Positions 51,825 to 63,369 of a stretch of DNA of 64,000 nt are shown piece by piece. This DNA comes from Hofstenia miamia. Taxonomy: Eukaryota; Xenacoelomorpha; Acoela. The DNA lies in contig SCFE01000079.1 in the NCBI GenBank assembly GCA_004352715.1, positions 636,713-700,712 of the forward strand, read 5' to 3'. The position numbers and the translations under genes were made by a program. The first letter of the stretch is position 1, and each line of letters begins with the position of its first letter. Below the pieces are notes generated by a model, which saw only the letters and a program-made list of their open reading frames with translations, was not told the origin of the DNA and made no database searches.

Positions 51825-51971
51825 TTGATATCCATTCGCAACTTTTCCAGTACCTACATCAACACCAATACATCCACTGAGGTACAATGTCCCATTAGCT
51901 TCAATGGCTTGATTATATGGTCCAATAGCTCCTGGTGCTTCCTTAGTGTTCACTATTCTTTTATTCGACAT
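51825..51971 (-). CDS. RidA/UK114 family deaminase, coding exon 1
   Basis: First coding exon of a YjgF/YER057c/UK114 (RidA) protein, which hydrolyses reactive enamine/imine intermediates such as 2-aminoacrylate. The translation from the ATG at 51971 starts MSNKRIVNTKEAPGAIGPYN, then QAIEANGTLYLSG and IGVD, matching APGAIGPYSQA and (Y/I)SG of RidA proteins. The ATG sits in a GCCATGT context. The frame stays open upstream to another ATG at 52043 (TAG stop at 52073-52071), adding 24 residues with several Lys/Arg and no acidic residue, which could be a mitochondrial presequence. The exon ends CAA|GTAAGA in phase 0 (donor at 51824). 49 codons. Confidence 0.92.
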
Positions 51972-52999
51972 GGCAACTAGCTGACGACTACACGTTAATA
52001 GTAATGGTGCTTGCTTTAAAGAATGTTTTAGTGTAAATATCATTGGCAATACGATGAACAATTTGTCCACCTACTTTACGTGTTTACAATTTTGATAAAT
52101 CTATCTCTGCGTTTCAATTGGACTAAAATACAAAATTCCTTAAAATATCAAAATGGATGTTTCCATTACCACCTTTTTTGTCAACACTTCAAGATGGTTT
52201 GCAAATTTTACAATGTACGTTTTTGACTTTCGCATTGAATGTAGACTAGCAAATTCTTAAATTTAATACTGGCATATGGTTTCATTGAAAATGTGAAATA
52301 GTTTTGGGCAAATCAACTTTGGTCGTGTATATTTTGTCAAATCGAATCCCTTTAAATATTTTGTTGTAAATATACGATTTTACCAGTTAAAAGCTGCTTA
52401 CAAATCGTGTACAGAGTTTTGTAAGCCCACGTCATTTGTTTTTTTATACAATTAATGTTACACAAAGAATATAAAAACAACACAATTTTCATTTTAATAT
52501 CTACAATAGAATGTCAAGAATATGAAAGAAAATGAACATTAGTGGGCTTTTTAACAACACACCTTTGTATATTGTGTACCGGTATGCTTTCTATGCCGTT
52601 AAGTCTCGACGAGTTGGACCAATGGGGTAGGCTTTTTGGATAGAAATGAAACAATTATCCATTGTGATGTTCATTGTTCAGAAAACTTTTGTAAACCCCA
52701 GTGATGTAAAACCTCCGCAATTACTATACTCTCAGCAAAAGTTTCTGCGACTCTAAGTGCAAATGGCAATACAATTCTTTATTCTCCAAAAATAGAAATA
52801 TAGCTTATTATAAGCAATTTTAATCAAATTTGAGGCCCCAAGCTTGGAATTTGGAGCCTTTTGGAGCCACAACATATCAAAATAGCAAAGTAGTTTTTTA
52901 TATATTTTTATATATATAGCACAAAGTTGCGTCCTAAAAATAGAAACATATCTTAAATAAACAATTTTTAATAACTTTGAAGACCAAATGTTATTATTA

Positions 53000-53455
53000 A
53001 TAACTGTATCAAGAAATACGGACGTGAATGGCATCCTATAAGAAGATTGTTACAGACTTCAAGGTAGTCATTGACTTTTCTAACTCGGAATCATCAGCAA
53101 TCGTTGCTAACATTCATAGATTATTGAGACGCTACCCTAATGATTTAGATCAGAATTGTGAGGATGAATTTTCTTTCTGTAAGAGTGATTTTTACCAACA
53201 CTTGAAGGTTCGTTAAACAGTTCCCCAAAGACAATAATGCAGCATTTAATTTCAACACCCATGGAACTTACTACCTTCCTAAACGTTGCAGTTTCTCTTA
53301 GCGTATTTTTAACACTACCAGCTACAGTATGTGAAGGAGAACGTTCTTTTTCAAAGATCGAGTTGATCAAAACAATAAGAGGACATCCATGAGTCATCAA
53401 TGTTTAAATGCTTTTTCATCCGGAGTATTGAACGTGATGTTTGCAGAAAATTAGA
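53000..53455 (+). pseudogene. hAT transposase C-terminal (dimerisation) relic
   Basis: Plus-strand pieces: an N-terminal part (53028-53216) containing DLDQNCEDEFSFCKSDFYQH, then TTFLNVAVSLSVFLTLPATV, CEGERSFSKIELIKT and, after a frameshift, MSHQCLNAFSSGVL. This is the classical hAT dimerisation region (FPNxxxALRIYLTLPVTVASGERSFSKLKLIK(T/N)...LRSTMSxxRLxxLxxL). Stops and frameshifts show it is dead. The N-terminal catalytic part is not nearby. Confidence 0.75.
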
Positions 53456-53605
53456 TTTTAGTAAAAAAATCGAATTTTTTACTCAGGAAAAGTGCACGAA
53501 AAAGGAAATTTTTTCAAACTTAGTATTTTGAAGAATTTCAGTGAAAAAAATGTTAATTTATTTTGTTATCTGCTTAATTTAGTCTCTTATATATATGTAT
53601 ATATA

Positions 53606-53978
53606 CAGTGGCGGCCACTGGATTAGAATCACCATAAAATTATTGGAAAAACATCTCATTCATATTTAAAACAGTAAAGTACATTTTCATTCCTTTTGTT
53701 CAACTTATTATATTTATTATACTGTAGGACTAGATCCGGATGAAAGGTTGTCAAAATCTATAAATACATGTAAAGATTTAGAAATAAATTGATAACAATA
53801 TTTAGTTTAATGAAATATGTTTCAATCAACGTTTTCAGCTACTTGTTTCTTAAAATTTAGCTCAGACTGGAGAATTCTTTAATCTTTTGTATGCAATGAT
53901 CAATCTTATTATACTATGTTGTCTGCCTCCGCCATAACCGGATTGCCTCAGGGCTCCCATGATGTTAATCCGGCTCTG
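53606..53978. mobile_element. possible hAT-type non-autonomous element
   Basis: The left end reads CAGTGGCGGCCACTGGATTA and the right end, inverted, reads CAGAGCCGGATTAACATC. Such CAGnGnCGGATTA termini are common in hAT-like repeats. Flanking octamers are low complexity (TATATATA and GATATTAA) and do not give a clean duplication, so the call is tentative. Confidence 0.35.
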
Positions 53979-55722
53979 GATATTAATGTACAAAATATTT
54001 ATTAAGAAGTAGTATCCATCAAAACGGTTACTGAAAATTATACACCCAAAATTGGGATGGTGGGGGTGCTGTGGAGGGGGGTGGGGTGGTCCTGTATGAA
54101 CACATCGTACAGTGACGCCACTGGCACGGACACGAACTTTAAAAGGTTAACATATTTTATTAACATAAAGCAAGGTTTCCTGCTGATTTCTACATTCAAT
54201 ATATCAATTCAATTAAAAAGCTTTTTAAAAAAAATGTCACGATTGCATTTTTTTTCAAATTAGCAGAACCAATTAAATACGCTTGAATATTTAAAACTGT
54301 GCGATTTTGATTTGTTTTCTGCTTTCAATCAACATATGTATTAGGTGAGTTTTGTTATCCCTCCATTGCATAGTTTATCAGAATAATGGAAACTTGTAAA
54401 ATCTCTAAATAAGCCAATGTAACTGTTCCCAACAACAGAATGATTGCCTGAGACCGAGATAATGGTCCAATTTTTTAAAAACAATGGTAAGTATTTCTTA
54501 GAAAGAATATAAAACTATAATTTTTGCATTCGTATAGAAATTGTTCATGCACATTTTACATTTGCATTTCATATAAATTCTCTTTGCAAAGAAAATCTTT
54601 GTCAAGTGCATTCTAGATGAAAAATTCAAAACACGAATCTAGAAAACACTCAAAAGGCATATCATTATATGCGAAATTTTTGAAATTTCTTCATTACCTA
54701 TTATCCATAACCAATATCTTTCTTCGTCTACTTGCATTTATTAAGTTTTCGTAACATATGAAACCGTGCATAAACTTATTGATTAAAATTGTTAGGAAAT
54801 ACCCTTATGGGGTTGAAAAATGATTTTATGATTTATTCAGTTCAGTTCGGTCAGAAACATTAGATATACGTAAACTCAGTGATTGACTATCGTACTAAAG
54901 TAGATCGAGAACAGTGCATTTTACTTGAAATGTATCAACTTTTTATACAACAAACTCTTAATTTTGCAATTAAAATTGATCCATAAATGTACTTGTAGAA
55001 CCTTTCTAGTAAGAATATTGTAAGAAAAATCATATTTCCATGTGAAACTCTGAGCTTTGTTAATAATAACTTTATCAATTTTGGTAGTGCTAATTCCCAC
55101 TAAAAACATGTAATCCTAAATTAAATTATCCAATTATATCATATCCATTTAGAAAAGGAAGTATTTTTAATTCAACAGGTGTCCAAACTCATAAATAAGC
55201 ATCCGCTAAATCAACAAATGATAGTTAGTTTTGCTATGTTTAACTGTGTAACTTTGGTAAGAGATACGTTATTTACATTACTGTAATAAATTGTAGGATT
55301 AGTGGTGTCTAAAACCAACCGCATGGATAAACATACGATAAAATTATAAAAGTGAAATGCATACAATAAAAGAATCCTAAAAAATGTTGATCTACCATGA
55401 GGACACATGACTCAGAAATCTTAAACCAAAAGCTGGTAAATGGATACCAAATTTTATGAAACTTTTGGTTTTGTCATTACTTTGGCACTTTTAGTTTTCT
55501 TTAAACATAGGCCTACTAGTGTGTTATTCTGATTTTGATGATTCATGCATTCAGTTTATATTTATTATATATTTTAAAAACCTAAAACAATTTTTAATTC
55601 TGCAATTCTGCAGTTTTTTTGTTAATTATTCTGTAAACTCACAGCTTATGTCCCTTAATTTTCCTACGTGTCCAAAGCTGAAAATGCTTATTATATTAAA
55701 TGTTTAAAAAATCCGCACAATC

Positions 55723-55789
55723 ATATATATATATATATATATATATAAATATATGTCACTACTTTTATATATATATATATATATATATA
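55723..55789. repeat. two (AT)n microsatellites
   Basis: (AT)n at about 55723-55747 and again at 55766-55789, separated by about 18 bp of unique sequence. Each is self-complementary. They lie 200 bp upstream of the orphan ORF at 55992. Confidence 0.85.
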
Positions 55790-55991
55790 CATAATACAAT
55801 TAAGATGATACGTATAGCTAATAAGCTGTTGTTATGAAATATTTAGTACTCTAGTATTGCTCTTTGTTCATTAGATGTCGAATCATAAATAAATAACATT
55901 ATCATTGTTGGTTGCATATTGAACAAAAGTTGGCCAACGTCACTATTGTAAGTATTATGATTGAAAGTGCCGATCTGTAATTTTATATTAA

Positions 55992-56426
55992 ATGCAAAAT
56001 TTACAAGAATCGATTGATGCTAACTCATCTTTTGACGTAAATCAGTTTCAAGTGTACAGAGTGCCTACTTGGATTGTTCCAAATCAAATCTCCAGAATCA
56101 ACAGGATGGTGAGAAAGAAATTTTCCAAATTCCCGCACTACTTGTATTATAAAAATGGTCCGAAACGTTTTCATCGATTTCTCTACAATGTGAATCATCG
56201 AGATTCCTGCTTAAGATTGGCGTTAACATCCGATTTAGAATATACTGCTGACGATTTAATTGGCTACGTTCTGGATCAAAAAGCAAGATCGCTTTCCATT
56301 GAAAACAAACTCAAGACTATATATTTTGATGAAAATTCAGCTTTTATTGAAGCTCTTCTTTCAATGCTGGTTGTAGATAAAACTACATATTTCAAAGATC
56401 GTGGATTATACAGTATTAAAATGTAG
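55992..56426 (+). CDS. orphan single-exon ORF, 144 codons
   Basis: The ATG at 55992 directly follows an in-frame TAA and opens a 144-aa frame starting MQNLQESIDANSSFDVNQF, with a basic middle (RKKFSKFPHYLYYKNGPKRF) and ending TTYFKDRGLYSIKM. AATAAA lies about 40 bp after the stop (near 56468), a plausible polyadenylation signal. There is no signal peptide or membrane helix; an acidic patch (FDENSAF) near residue 110 follows a helical-looking segment. I do not recognise the family. It could be a lineage-specific gene, a retrocopy or a transposon fragment. Length in AT-rich DNA plus the polyA signal make it more gene-like than other anonymous ORFs here. Confidence 0.4.
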   Translation: MQNLQESIDANSSFDVNQFQVYRVPTWIVPNQISRINRMVRKKFSKFPHYLYYKNGPKRFHRFLYNVNHRDSCLRLALTSDLEYTADDLIGYVLDQKARSLSIENKLKTIYFDENSAFIEALLSMLVVDKTTYFKDRGLYSIKM

Positions 56427-57786
56427 TCACAGAGTAGTTTTCCATTGTGTTGGAATAGCTATTTTTTAAATAAAAAATTTAGTTTTCTCAAAATCTGAAT
56501 CCACTCAATGTTGTTTGAAGAGAACATGTCATTTGTTCTCTTGTCATTATGTTTGCTTTATAAGCAATTGTACGTTCTTTGAATATGATGTATATTTGTG
56601 TTTCAGGCTGATGATGTAAAAAACTGCTATGCATTTATATATGTATTAAGTAATTACCTAATAGGTTTTCATCTATTATATTTAGAGAAAATTACCATAA
56701 TTCTCACATATGTCTTATTAAAGAGTTGCAATGGATATATAAATAAGCATTGTGTTGAATTTTTATTCAAGAACTAGATTTGCAATGGGAGAATATGCTA
56801 TGAAATTTTATAAAATTTACAATTGTATCTTCGCAAGTCCCCATTTCATTATACATCATAGAGCTATTCAACTTTGGATAACAATGAGGGCTTTCCGCTA
56901 GAAATTCAAAGGAGATTCTGAACCGTGGGTTGTTAAGATACTGTGCAAAAAATTGAAACATTTGTTGTCAAAGTTAAGTGATTCACCCATTGAGAAATTG
57001 CTGATATATTTGACACTAGTCATGTGCTCGCATGGTTAATTCTGAGTGAAACGCTAAAAATGCTTTGCTTTTGATCAAATGGGACTGCACAGCAGTTTTT
57101 ACATGGGTCTCAAATTTTAATTAGTATTTGGAACAACAAGTAATTCAATTGAACGTTGAAGTTAATGATAGAACTTCAATTATAAAATCCTTAATAAATT
57201 CTTAAAAATTTTGATTATATTCTCATAAGCAGTGTTATTAAGCAAGCCAAAGTAATCACAAGCTAGTCTAGTCCTTAACATTAGAAGAAAGGCTTGCAGC
57301 AGAACTAGAAGTGCATCACGAAAATTTAAACGAACTCGACACTGCTCACCAATTGTTTTTAGTTGCAGAAAAACTATTTTATAATGACATTATTTCTGGT
57401 ATATACTAGTAATTTACTGATAGTTGGACCTCGGTTGTAAGTGGGCCGTTTCCGACCATGGGCTGCATCACAAATTCCTCTTTGATGGACAAAAATGCAA
57501 ACCACCTGATTAATGCTTGCAGTAACTTTTGGACTTGAAGCTGAAAATTGATATATAAAATATTCTGTTTATCAGTTTTGTTTGAACAAAAGTGTAAATA
57601 TCAACAAATAGCAGTTTCATTTTCTGTTTTGCAAGTTTTCTCACCACACCCACAGATTTTTTCAAAAGCATAATCGCGATTTTACTTAGAAAATAGTTTC
57701 GCACCTCGAAGAAATTAAATTACAAAATAGATCATCATGCAGTATGCATGCTATCATAGATTTCTACAATGTTGTTATTAACTTAA
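56427..57786. other. AT-rich DNA without a recognised gene
   Basis: Includes the likely polyadenylation signal of the 55992 ORF. A short stop-free frame (57272-57410, plus) reads SLTLEERLAAELEVHHENLN and on to LFLVAEKLFYND, composition unlike its surroundings; family unknown. Confidence 0.4.
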
Positions 57787-57788
57787 TA

Positions 57789-59396
57789 CAGTGCGGTGCA
57801 AAACTAAAGAAACGATATTTTTAATTCATTAAGACTATGCCTATGCATTCAAATTTTTTATACTGAGTAATAAAATGTATTCAACAGGAAAAGTATTTAA
57901 TGACGAAGCACACCCCGACATGAGAAGATAAACCAATGTATGTGTCGCAACATAATTTCAAACAAGCACATTCGCCAAAATAAACCAACCAATGAAAGTT
58001 GTGCACAACTAAAGAAACACATTCAAAAAATTAACATTCACTTTGCATTTTCAACATTGAATCACATTTTATTGATCCGCGCTCACAACCCGACAATGCC
58101 ACTTGCTAAGCTTCTGACAGAATTTGAAAAGAGCCAGATTACTGCATATCATTCATCTGGTAAAGGCGTATCAGAAATCACACGAATTATCAGTTGCACA
58201 AAATCAGCAGTTTCAAAATTTATTAATGTAGCAAACAAGGGGAAAAGAGGAAAACCTATTGGAATGCCTAGAAAGATAAACCAAAGAACACTCAGGCGAA
58301 TTTGGCGCGTACAAAAGGCCATAAGACAATTAGTTGCAATTCAATAGCTCAAAAAATTTCCTTACATGCTAGCAAATGGGCTGTGGTACATGAACTCAAG
58401 TGATGCAACCTTTATTGGAGAAAGATGCTTGCCAGACCGCAGTGGAAAAAACACCATTTAGAGGCTAGAAGACAGTATGGTAGAAAGTACAGGACGTGGG
58501 ATAAAGAGTGGAGAAAAATCATCTTTACAGATGAAAAAAAATTCAACCTCGATGGCCCACACTGCTGGAAATATTACTGGCATGGACTGGGATCCAATTT
58601 TGAGTTTTGTTCTAAACGCCAAGATGGTGGAGATTCAGTAATGGTATGGGGCGGCCTTGGATTTGGCGGAAAGTTGTAAATACAATTTCCTCAAAGTCGT
58701 ATGACTGCTGGCTCCTATCAGAAAATGCTAGATGACATCGATTTGGATCTCAATGGAGAACTTATTGGTTTTCGAACTTTCTTATTTCAACAGGACAATG
58801 CACCGATACATAAAGCATATTTTTTAAATTTTGTTTTATAGTTATTTATTCATTTTGACTCTATCAAAGGCACGCACAACATTACAGTGGTTTCAAGAAC
58901 ATGGAATTACACTGCTTGACTGGACATCTTTGTCTCCAGACCTGAATCCAATCGAAAACATCTGGGCTCTGATGGTTCATGATGTTTATCGTGACGCACG
59001 ACAGCATGACACTTATGCTGAACTGCGCCAAGCAATCCGAGAAGCATGGGACAACATCAGCGATTATTCTATTGTTGATCTCATTGATTCCATGAAGGAA
59101 AGGACTTACAACATCATAGCAAACAATGGTCAGCATAGTGGCTATTAGTTTTTCTATTTTAATAATGTTTCTTTAGTTTTGCACAAATTGTTTTTGTATT
59201 TCTTTTAAGTTCATTTTATTCTTTTGTTAGATTACTCAGACTAAAAAAATTAATAGTAGTTTTAGCTGTAAAAAAAATACATGAATTACTATAGAAAAAT
59301 AGTAAAAGCTAGGGTTACCAATAAATAAAATTTTCTTGTTTAGAATCATGTCAAAAATATTTAACCAAAGCGTTTCTTTAATTTTGCACCGCACTG
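57789..59396 (+). mobile_element. Tc1-like transposon with IR/DR-type ends, inactivated
   Basis: 1,608 bp flanked by TA (57787-57788 and 59397-59398). Outer inverted repeats: CAGTGCGGTGCAAAACTAAA at the left and, inverted at the right, CAGTGCGGTGCAAAATTAAA, both followed by GAAACG. A second, inner pair sits about 200 bp inside: GTTGTGCACAACTAAAGAAA (about 57999-58018) and, inverted, TTTGTGCAAAACTAAAGAAA (about 59165-59185). This paired inner/outer arrangement is the IR/DR structure known from Sleeping Beauty-like Tc1 elements. Confidence 0.88.
58096..59148 (+). pseudogene. Tc1-like DD34E transposase, frameshifted
   Basis: Begins MPLAKLLTEFEKSQITAYHS (ATG at 58096) with a helix-turn-helix region and GKPIGMPRKI linker. 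The frame breaks near 58311 by a one-base indel; resumes as IAQKISLHASKWAV; meets TGA in ELK*CNLYWRKMLARP; continues through IIFTDEKKFNLDGP (first catalytic Asp) and VMVWGG; meets TAA after FGGKL; and continues to FLFQQDNAPIHKA (second Asp). An insertion of about 50 bp with a TAG then precedes ARTTLQWFQEHGI and SLSPDLNPIENIW (Glu), ending at 59148. The full domain order is present, so it was once a normal transposase of about 340 aa and is now non-functional. Confidence 0.88.
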
Positions 59397-59398
59397 TA

Positions 59399-60971
59399 TG
59401 TGTGCATGATGTAGCATATGTAGACTTTTGTGTAAGATATGGACTTGTTTTAAAATGATCAGTCTGTCCTATTCCAGATGTAGAAGAATATAATACTTGG
59501 TATTCCATCAAATTTTTCATTGTACATTTAACACATTGTGTTCTACTATATATGTTTACGTAATATCTCTTTTCACCAACTGAGCTTACAGTTTTACAAA
59601 TTATATATTACTTGGGTGTTATCAAATGTCACTAGATATTTTATTTTGGAATGGCTATTATTGTTTTCATTGCTCATGTTTTAGGTCCATGGTAACAATA
59701 GGCATCCTGGGGAAAGTAAAGATTGTGCAGTGCTGAACTTTGTCACTCAGAGTCATTGTGTAATGTATGCTTTTACATTTAGCACAATTTATACACAAAT
59801 GCTAAAATTGTTGTTTTTTTACCTCTTCCATACTATATCTTTGATTACTATTAATGCATGTTGAAATATATGTCTATACAAGTGTTGGCTTTTACATCTA
59901 TGAATTATTTTCCTTAATACTGAGCATCACATTGTTAAAACATTGTTACAATGAACATGTATATTAACAGAAGTAAATATGTAAGTTCACCTAACAAAAT
60001 AAAAATTTGTCAAAAAATAATTTTAACTCTGTCAAACATTTCTTATCATCAATTATATCACTTTGCCTAAATCCTAGCAATCAAAAATAAAACTTTGTCA
60101 AAATAATATTAATTTGTTCAATTTAGTTTTGTCAGATATATTTCATCACTAGATGGCGTCCAATAGAATCAATTCATTTCCACATGGTAAATAGTCATGG
60201 GTGTCCCATTGGCACGTCCTCATGCCCATCTTAACTACTCTTTCAACATGACAAATTCAGAGATTTGATAAAAGTAATCATTTGTTTGTTTGTAGGGTTT
60301 TCTTTTGTAAAGCCAATGTTTTGAAAATTGCATTTGTACCATTTGAATGATTTTTGGATATGACAGTCAAAATTTTCCTTTGATTGACGTACTATATAGT
60401 GTATATTTTGTCATCCAACAAAATTATTAGTTCTTTAATATAGTAAATGTTGTAAGCATTTCTTTGCAACTTGAAAAACATGTTAGATTTCAAGGTAATT
60501 AAATATTTGGTTCTGTCCTCCTTTATTTATGATATTCTCTGGTTTATTGATTGAATAATGCCTCTATGCTAAATTTCTATTGCCACAATGTACAATTGTT
60601 TCATATGTGTGTGATAAGGGTAATTAAATATTTAGTTTGATTGTCTTCTTTCCAGGGTTAGAATGTTGTGTCATTTGATTGCCAATTAGAAAGTAGAAAG
60701 CGAGAATCCTCACACAGGATAAATGGCAAATACCTTCTTTGTAGGTATAGATACTCATTACAATTGACTATCACCCTCACACTTGGTCCATAGCTCATCT
60801 CCACTACCATGCAGTCTTTTATGCGCAAATTTGTAAATTCCGTGATGAGTACACCATTCTAAATGTACAAATACTTGTAAATAGTGTATTATCCACACAT
60901 GAAAAGTACAGGTGCATAGTATTTAAAAGATAGAATTTTGAGAAAATTACAAAGTTATATTTAAATTACAA
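59399..60971. other. AT-rich DNA without a recognised gene
   Basis: No coding signal or repeat structure recognised up to the assembly gap. Confidence 0.5.
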
Positions 60972-61765
60972 NNNNNNNNNNNNNNNNNNNNNNNNNNNNN
61001 NNNNNNNNNNNNNNNNNNNNNNNNNNNNNNNNNNNNNNNNNNNNNNNNNNNNNNNNNNNNNNNNNNNNNNNNNNNNNNNNNNNNNNNNNNNNNNNNNNNN
61101 NNNNNNNNNNNNNNNNNNNNNNNNNNNNNNNNNNNNNNNNNNNNNNNNNNNNNNNNNNNNNNNNNNNNNNNNNNNNNNNNNNNNNNNNNNNNNNNNNNNN
61201 NNNNNNNNNNNNNNNNNNNNNNNNNNNNNNNNNNNNNNNNNNNNNNNNNNNNNNNNNNNNNNNNNNNNNNNNNNNNNNNNNNNNNNNNNNNNNNNNNNNN
61301 NNNNNNNNNNNNNNNNNNNNNNNNNNNNNNNNNNNNNNNNNNNNNNNNNNNNNNNNNNNNNNNNNNNNNNNNNNNNNNNNNNNNNNNNNNNNNNNNNNNN
61401 NNNNNNNNNNNNNNNNNNNNNNNNNNNNNNNNNNNNNNNNNNNNNNNNNNNNNNNNNNNNNNNNNNNNNNNNNNNNNNNNNNNNNNNNNNNNNNNNNNNN
61501 NNNNNNNNNNNNNNNNNNNNNNNNNNNNNNNNNNNNNNNNNNNNNNNNNNNNNNNNNNNNNNNNNNNNNNNNNNNNNNNNNNNNNNNNNNNNNNNNNNNN
61601 NNNNNNNNNNNNNNNNNNNNNNNNNNNNNNNNNNNNNNNNNNNNNNNNNNNNNNNNNNNNNNNNNNNNNNNNNNNNNNNNNNNNNNNNNNNNNNNNNNNN
61701 NNNNNNNNNNNNNNNNNNNNNNNNNNNNNNNNNNNNNNNNNNNNNNNNNNNNNNNNNNNNNNNNN
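60972..61765. other. assembly gap
   Basis: 794 consecutive N. Open frames that cross it are artefacts. Single N bases also occur at 26016 (in a TA tract) and 30080. Confidence 0.99.
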
Positions 61766-62075
61766 GACTGGGACCACGAGGACCCAGGTTTGAGCCTGCC
61801 CTCAACACTACCTTCAATGAGAGTGTAACAGAAAGAAAAGGCCCTCAGTCCCCGGCAGGCCTTAAATGGTCAGAGGGTGCAAAGAATCTCCGGTCAGGTG
61901 GATTCCACAATTGGGAGTGTGGACTTGAGAAGTGGCAGTATAGGATCCACACAGACCAATGGACAACGGCACAAATGGATAGATGAGCAGAACAGGACAG
62001 CATTGGAGTGTTACAGGAGAAGCAGGCCAGATGAGAGGGGTTACAGGAAGAGAATGTTGGAAGAATGGGGTGGAT
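61766..62075 (+). pseudogene. non-LTR retrotransposon N-terminal fragment next to the gap
   Basis: The sequence is GC-richer than its surroundings. The plus frame from 61877 gives NGQRHKWIDEQNRTALECYR and RSRPDERGYRKRMLEEWG, matching the (R/K)W(T)xExNxxVxECYxxSxPxxRGYRKRMLxLW block upstream of reverse transcriptase in a widespread family of invertebrate non-LTR polyproteins. The similarity stops at about 62075, so only a short piece survives on this side of the gap. Just after the gap, ACCCAGGTTTGAGCCTGCC resembles a tRNA-type B box, as found in tRNA-derived SINE heads. Confidence 0.55.
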
Positions 62076-62140
62076 TTAAGTATATTCAATGGAATTGGTT
62101 TAACTCAATTTATCATACATGGGCCATGCAGTCTTTTTAA

Positions 62141-62900
62141 TTTGCTGTTCAAGCTAATATTTTAAAAGTTTTATCACAGTTTTACATTATCCAATATTAT
62201 TCCTTATGCGCATTCAACCACTTCAATTAGGATTAATGGTTTGGTTTATTTAAACAAGGATGTCGCAATAAGTATATCAATAGTTTATTAAACCCTCAAA
62301 AAATTTTTATAGGTTTTTATTTATGGTAATGGTTCTTTACAAAGCATTGCTCATTTTAATTTTGCTTTAATATCAAATTCAAATAAGAGATAATTTTCCC
62401 CTGTTAGAGGATTACATTTACAAAAATGGTGTTTTAATTTGTCCATATGAAATAAACAATTTTCAGCAAAATTTACTCTACAATAGGAAAATACATTGTA
62501 CTCTCTATCAATAGATATAGTACCTATTAAAATAGATGTAAAAATTTTAAAATATTTTTCAGTTGACTAAGGATAGTATATGCTAATGGCAAGGTGAGCT
62601 TCATACTATAGATGGATAAAGTGAATTTCAAATACATTCTTAGAAAATGAGTCTAGTAGTGATAAAAATTCTCCCCATGATTGTGATAACTCAGTACTGA
62701 TGAAAGTGACAGCGATTTTTTCCAAATTTAGATACTCCAAACTCAGAATCAATTCCTCATTTTTCATTATTTAAAATTGAACACTAATACATTATACTAA
62801 TAAATTTTTTAACATCTGAGTTTTTGAAATATACTAAAAATTTGTATTTTTATTTTATTGCAACTTTTAACTTCTGCAAAAATATCGCCTTCCCATAGGA
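62141..62900. other. AT-rich DNA without a recognised gene
   Basis: No coding signal recognised between the retrotransposon fragment and the transposon-type gene fragment. Confidence 0.5.
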
Positions 62901-62914
62901 TAACTTAAAGAGGT

Positions 62915-63357
62915 TGCTCTGATGTTGGAGCATTACTCACTGCATATCACACAGGGCATTGACAGATTTACTACACATACTTGGTGATATGGATGCAGGT
63001 TTACCAAAAGATTACCTGACTCTCCTTATGACAAAGATGGATCACAGTGTTGACATCTTAGATAATGGAGAATATTGCCACATAGGTTAGCACATTAAAT
63101 TATTTAATCTTAATTAAGGTGTAATTGATTGTATTTAACCTACTTATTCCTTTTAATTAAAGACTTGTTATATTTAGGGATGGAAAAATCCTTGAAAACT
63201 AAATTACAGGATCACAAAGAATGTTGTCTTGTGTTATCAGAATTGATGCTTAATATAAATGTTGATAGTCTGCCTACTTTCAAAAGTGTTAATTCTTCTT
63301 TTTGGCATATATTGGGCTGCGTTGTTAATTGTACTCAGTTAACTTTTTTACTGTAAG
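62915..63357 (+). pseudogene. transposon-type gene fragment with a 92-bp intron
   Basis: The plus-strand first piece reads ISHRALTDLLHILGDMDAGL, PKDYLTLLMTKM and NGEYCHI and ends at a GTTAGC donor (63086). The acceptor TATATTTAG ends at 63177; the split Gly (G|GG, phase 1) is followed by MEKSLKTKLQDHKE, LMLNINVDSLPTFKS and FWHILGCVVN. The order HxALTxLLxIL / LPxDxxTLL / GEYxHxGLEKxLK / INIDGLPLxKS / FWPILG is that of a large uncharacterised transposon-derived family seen in invertebrates. The frame ends soon afterwards, and TGA lies just upstream of the first piece, so only a fragment is seen. Confidence 0.55.
63086..63177 (+). other. 92-bp intron of the transposon-type fragment
   Basis: GTTAGC donor and TATATTTAG acceptor; splicing preserves frame and joins CHI-G-MEKSLK in phase 1, as the family pattern requires. 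Without splicing the frame meets TAG immediately. Confidence 0.6.
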
Positions 63358-63369
63358 GTGTGTTGAATC

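Noticed and set aside
57272-57410. 46-codon frame with LTLEERLAAELE
   Set aside because: Protein-like composition but too short and isolated to call; noted only in the region description.
60947-61817. Two minus-strand ORFs of about 280 codons
   Set aside because: They consist almost entirely of the N gap.
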